A DNA stretch of 36,544 bases from Bacteroidales bacterium (lineage in GTDB: Bacteria > Bacteroidota > Bacteroidia > Bacteroidales > UBA932). The notes under the pieces were generated by a model that saw nothing but the letters and a program-made list of their open reading frames with translations, did no database searches and was not told the origin of the DNA. Positions 34,243-36,544 of the stretch are shown here, piece by piece. A program made the translations under genes and the position numbers. The stretch spans positions 1 to 36,544 of the forward strand of contig JAFTFV010000057.1 in assembly GCA_017458265.1 (NCBI GenBank), read 5' to 3'. Position 1 is the first letter of the stretch; the number at the start of each line of letters is the position of its first letter.

Positions 34243-34639
34243 TCATTTCCTCCCACATGGGCGCTTTATTCACAAACTCGAAACCGTCATCTGTGCGGCC
34301 GAACATGAAAGTCTTGACGCCGTTGGTGATCACAATGTACTTCACATCCAGTTCCCTGTTGTAGCGGATAGCCTGGTCTACGACCTCCTGGTCCAGAATC
34401 ACCTCAGGCCTTTTGCACTCCACTATCATGAGCGGCTGCGCACTGCGGTTCCAGACTACGATGTCGGCCCTGTACTGCTTTCCGGCATGGGTAAGCGCCA
34501 CCTCGGAGCCCATCATGTGCTCCGGCACCCCCATCCCCTCATGCAGCACCGCCGATATGAACCACTGCCTCACCGCCTCCTCCGGCGTGTTCCTCACACT
34601 CTTCTTCCTCAGCGGGTCCCATATGTAGTCTGATTGCAT
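34235..34639 (-). CDS. Type I restriction enzyme R N-terminal-like nuclease domain protein
   Basis: 134 residues from the ATG at 34639 (an ATG at 34681 would lie upstream of the promoter). It is one HSDR_N_2 domain: YIWDPLRKKSVRNTPEEAVRQW, then the PD-(D/E)xK core with D59 (RADIVV) and E74-x-K76 (VECKRP), then a last strand, TFMFGRTDDGFEF. The active site is complete, but no helicase follows. Such small proteins are widespread in Bacteroidota in front of housekeeping operons; their role is not known to me. Here it opens the cca-xerC-hpf-holA operon. Confidence 0.85.
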   Translation of the reverse strand: MQSDYIWDPLRKKSVRNTPEEAVRQWFISAVLHEGMGVPEHMMGSEVALTHAGKQYRADIVVWNRSAQPLMIVECKRPEVILDQEVVDQAIRYNRELDVKYIVITNGVKTFMFGRTDDGFEFVNKAPMWEEMND

Positions 34640-34642
34640 GTT

Positions 34643-34674
34643 CAAAATTAGCTTTTTATTCCGACTTCTGCAAA
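34643..34674 (-). promoter_or_regulatory. Promoter of the hsdR_N-like / cca / xerC / hpf / holA operon
   Basis: TTTG (34671-34674), exactly 20 bases, TAATTTTG (34643-34650) on the - strand: a full consensus. The -7 box ends three bases before the ATG at 34639, so the message would have almost no leader. Confidence 0.75.
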
Positions 34675-34720
34675 TTTCCATCCGCGCCCTCCCGCCGTTC
34701 CTTCCCTTGCCGCCCCCGCT

Positions 34721-35140
34721 TAAAGCACATTATCGGCCTCCTGCACCTCAAACCGTGCTTTAACGCCACCTACGGACCCTGTCTAAAGCACACTATCGGC
34801 CTCCTGCGCCTCAAACCGTGCTTTAACGCCACCTCTGCACCCCGTCTAAAGCACACTATCGGCCTCCTGTGCCCCAAACCGTGCTTTAAGGCCACCTACG
34901 GACCCTGTCTAAAGCACACTATCGGCCTCCTGCGCCTCAAACCGTGCTTTAACGCCACCTACTGACCCTGTCTAAAGCACACTATCGGCCTCCTGTGCCT
35001 CAAACCGTGCTTTAACGCCACCTACGGACCCTGTCTAAAGCACATTATCGGCCTTCTGTGCCTCAAACCGTGCTTTAACGCCACCTCTGCACACTGTTTA
35101 AAGCACACTATCGGCCTCCAGCACCTCAAACCGTGCTTTA
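34721..35140 (+). repeat. Left REP-like array, seven 63-bp units
   Basis: Units start at 34721, 34784, 34847, 34910, 34973, 35036 and 35099, exactly 63 bases apart. Each has a conserved core of 42 bases, opening with TAAAGCAC and closing with GTGCTTTA (an 8-bp inverted repeat), with CTATCGGCCTCC and CTCAAACC inside, then a spacer of about 21 bases (GCCACCTACGGACCCTGT in most). Copies differ by only a few bases. It lies between the hsdR_N-like promoter and the transposase; no gene is seen in it. Confidence 0.93.
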
Positions 35141-35190
35141 ATGCCAGACGTATACAATCCCTATATACTGTGGCTGAGATTACTGTTTTT

Positions 35191-35227
35191 GTCAACGTTT
35201 TTATGCTAAAACCGTTGACAATTTTTT
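35191..35227 (+). terminator. Hairpin with T-run before the transposase
   Basis: GTCAACG pairs with CGTTGAC, extended by TTTTA/TAAAA with one mismatch (12 of 13 pairs, three-base loop, 35191-35219), followed by ATTTTTT. It has the form of a + strand intrinsic terminator, although no + strand gene precedes it; it could shield the transposase from read-through or be a structured element of the transposon end. Confidence 0.6.
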
Positions 35228-35286
35228 CCAAAATATAGCCTTAGACACACATGCATTGCCTTTTTTAAACCTTTATCCGTTTCACC

Positions 35287-35318
35287 TTTGCGTACACGGA
35301 TAATTGTCATAACCTTTG
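35287..35318 (+). promoter_or_regulatory. Probable transposase promoter
   Basis: TTTG (35287-35290), 20 bases, AACCTTTG (35311-35318), which differs from TAnnTTTG in its first base. It ends 18 bases before the transposase ATG. Confidence 0.5.
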
Positions 35319-35336
35319 CCATAAAAACATAAACTT

Positions 35337-36245
35337 ATGAATGACTGGTTAACAAAAAGAATTAATGATTGCTTTCACGTTTATTCCGACGGGACGAGAT
35401 TGGATGTTTTGTTTGAAACAGATGAGGACAAACGTTTCATGATGAACCTGCTCCCTATAGCCGCCCACTTTTGCGGGCTTAAAGTAATATGCCCAGAGGT
35501 TATGGATACCCACTTTCACGTTATCGTCAGAGGGCATGCAGATAAGATAGAAAAATTCAAGAGAGAGATTAAACGCCTCCTGGTCAGATATTTTCGCAGA
35601 GACGGCAGATGCGAAATTGTCAAAAACTCTATCTGGATCAATGCCGATGCCATCCAAGATGAAGATGAACTTCGTCGCAAAATCATTTATGTGTTGAGAA
35701 ACTCTACGGAAGCAGGATTCCCACTACTCCCCGAAAACTATCCATGGGGCCCGGGCAAGGCTTTCTTTCAGGCCGATGATGCCAGTACACACAGAGTCTC
35801 TGACCTTTCTTACCGAGAAGCCTGTAAATTATTCAGAACCAGACTACATTTGCCAGACAGTTGGGAATACAATGACGTTGGCATACTTATACCTCGGACA
35901 TATATGGATATGCAATTCATTACGAAATCAGTTTTTACTTCTACCCGTCAGTTCATTGCCTTCCTCAATGCAAGGAAAACAGACCTGACCGATATGGAGT
36001 CGGCCGATGCCAGGGCTTTTATGGAACGACGCGACGAATCCAAGCTTAGGGAAGAAACAAAGTCAAGATGCCAGAAACAATTCAACAGGCCGATAAAGCA
36101 ATTGACTAAGGCCGAAAGAATAGTCATTGCCAAACAGTTATGGGATGAACGCCGTACGTTCTCTATCAAACAATTAGCGCGTGTCACCAGCCTCAATGCT
36201 GATGTTCTGAAAGTAATTCTGCATCAGACATCCAGTGACCAATAG
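35337..36245 (+). CDS. REP-associated tyrosine transposase (Y1/HUH, RAYT)
   Basis: 302 residues. The Y1 transposase (IS200-like) domain fills residues 1-160: the N-terminal FHVYSDGT strand, VMDTHFHVIVRG with the HUH pair H59 and H61, and RRKIIYVLRNSTEAGF with Y118 as the nucleophile that forms the 5'-phosphotyrosine bond. The C-terminal part (about 245-295, LTKAERIVIAKQLWDERRTFSIKQLARVTSL) looks like a helix-turn-helix. RAYTs cut single-stranded DNA at REP hairpins and are usually single-copy, non-self-mobilising genes. The gene lies between two arrays of a hairpin-forming repeat in opposite orientation, and the right array starts three bases after its stop. Confidence 0.9.
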   Translation: MNDWLTKRINDCFHVYSDGTRLDVLFETDEDKRFMMNLLPIAAHFCGLKVICPEVMDTHFHVIVRGHADKIEKFKREIKRLLVRYFRRDGRCEIVKNSIWINADAIQDEDELRRKIIYVLRNSTEAGFPLLPENYPWGPGKAFFQADDASTHRVSDLSYREACKLFRTRLHLPDSWEYNDVGILIPRTYMDMQFITKSVFTSTRQFIAFLNARKTDLTDMESADARAFMERRDESKLREETKSRCQKQFNRPIKQLTKAERIVIAKQLWDERRTFSIKQLARVTSLNADVLKVILHQTSSDQ

Positions 36246-36248
36246 TAT

Positions 36249-36542
36249 TAAAGCACGGTTTTGGGCACACGGGGCCGATAGTGTGCTTCAGCCAGGGCCC
36301 AGCAGGGGCGTTAAAGCACGGTTTGGGGCACACGGGGCCGATAGTGTGCTTTAACCAGGGCCCACCGGGGGCGTTAAAGCACGGTTTGAGGCACACGGGG
36401 CCGATAGTGTGCTTCAGCCAGGGCCCACCGGGGGCCTTAAAGCACGGTTTGGGGCTCACGGAGCCGATAGTGTGCTTTAACCAGGGCCCATCAGGGGCGT
36501 TAAAGCACGGTTTTGGGCATACGGGGCCGATAGTGTGCTTTA
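36249..36542 (-). repeat. Right REP-like array, at least five 63-bp units, inverted
   Basis: Units start at 36249, 36312, 36375, 36438 and 36501, exactly 63 bases apart, and the array is cut by the window end. Each unit is the reverse complement type of the left array: TAAAGCACGGTTT opens and CCGATAGTGTGCTTTA closes. The core is shared with the left array, with differences in the middle (GGGGCACACGGGGCC here, GAGGCACAGGAGGCC there), and the spacers differ more (CCAGGGCCCACCGGGGGC here). Confidence 0.93.
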
Positions 36543-36544
36543 GA

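Noticed and set aside
36193-36459. Open frame on the - strand with a 21-residue repeat
   Set aside because: It is only the 63-bp array read in frame; the period is a multiple of three. No start signal or known repeat protein.
34721-36542. CRISPR arrays
   Set aside because: The period is regular, but the stretches between cores are themselves conserved, cores are 42 bases, no cas genes are present, and the arrays frame a RAYT gene.

Overview
The window looks like chromosome from a member of the Bacteroidota, most likely order Bacteroidales; I cannot place the family. The grounds are: promoters of the Bacteroidota type (TTTG, 19-20 bases, TAnnTTTG) in front of several genes, including secA and the tRNA; a long SecA (1103 residues) with an extended N-terminal region and a C-terminal zinc-binding tail; a serine palmitoyltransferase-type enzyme for sphingolipids; a two-gene 5'-nucleotidase; a xerC-hpf pair; and a tRNA without an encoded CCA end.

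Bases 1-11,588 are an accessory region with every gene on the + strand and most genes touching or overlapping. It starts with a DUF262/DUF1524 (GmrSD-type) nuclease that has an extra C-terminal region resembling an EVE/PUA-like reader domain. Several unknown proteins follow, then a DEDDh exonuclease, a small lipoprotein, a lone HARE-HTH protein, an M48 metalloprotease and a WYL-domain transcription factor. Two further transcription units come next: a macro-like/FGSN protein with a nitrilase-like protein, and HIRAN protein - zinc ribbon - ADP-ribosylglycohydrolase - two small proteins. Both units start at a near-identical promoter with a 29-bp palindrome in the same place, so I infer one regulator for both, most likely the neighbouring WYL protein. 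This is my best candidate for an undescribed system: a WYL-controlled, ADP-ribose- and DNA-damage-flavoured regulon in a defence-like island. The region ends in about 400 non-coding bases full of GTAACC-type repeats next to tRNA-Ala(GGC), which looks like the end of an integrated element; no integrase is visible in the window.

Bases 11,992-34,639 are core genome. On the - strand: tRNA-Ala; secA-bactofilin-CE2 esterase; a polysaccharide cluster (flippase, GT8-like and two GT2 glycosyltransferases); and spt. On the + strand: glnS. Next come a degenerate aspartokinase-like protein (-), yicC (+), an ABC exporter with the split 5'-nucleotidase (-), and a compact operon hsdR_N-like - cca - xerC - hpf - holA (-). 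Three neighbouring genes (spt, glnS, the aspartokinase-like gene) end in copies of one hairpin. Two genes (a GT2 and cca) carry the same 28-bp palindromic element inside their reading frames, read in different frames.

Bases 34,721-36,542 hold a REP-associated tyrosine transposase (Y1/HUH, RAYT) between two arrays of a 63-bp repeat in opposite orientation (7 copies left, at least 5 right, cut by the window end).
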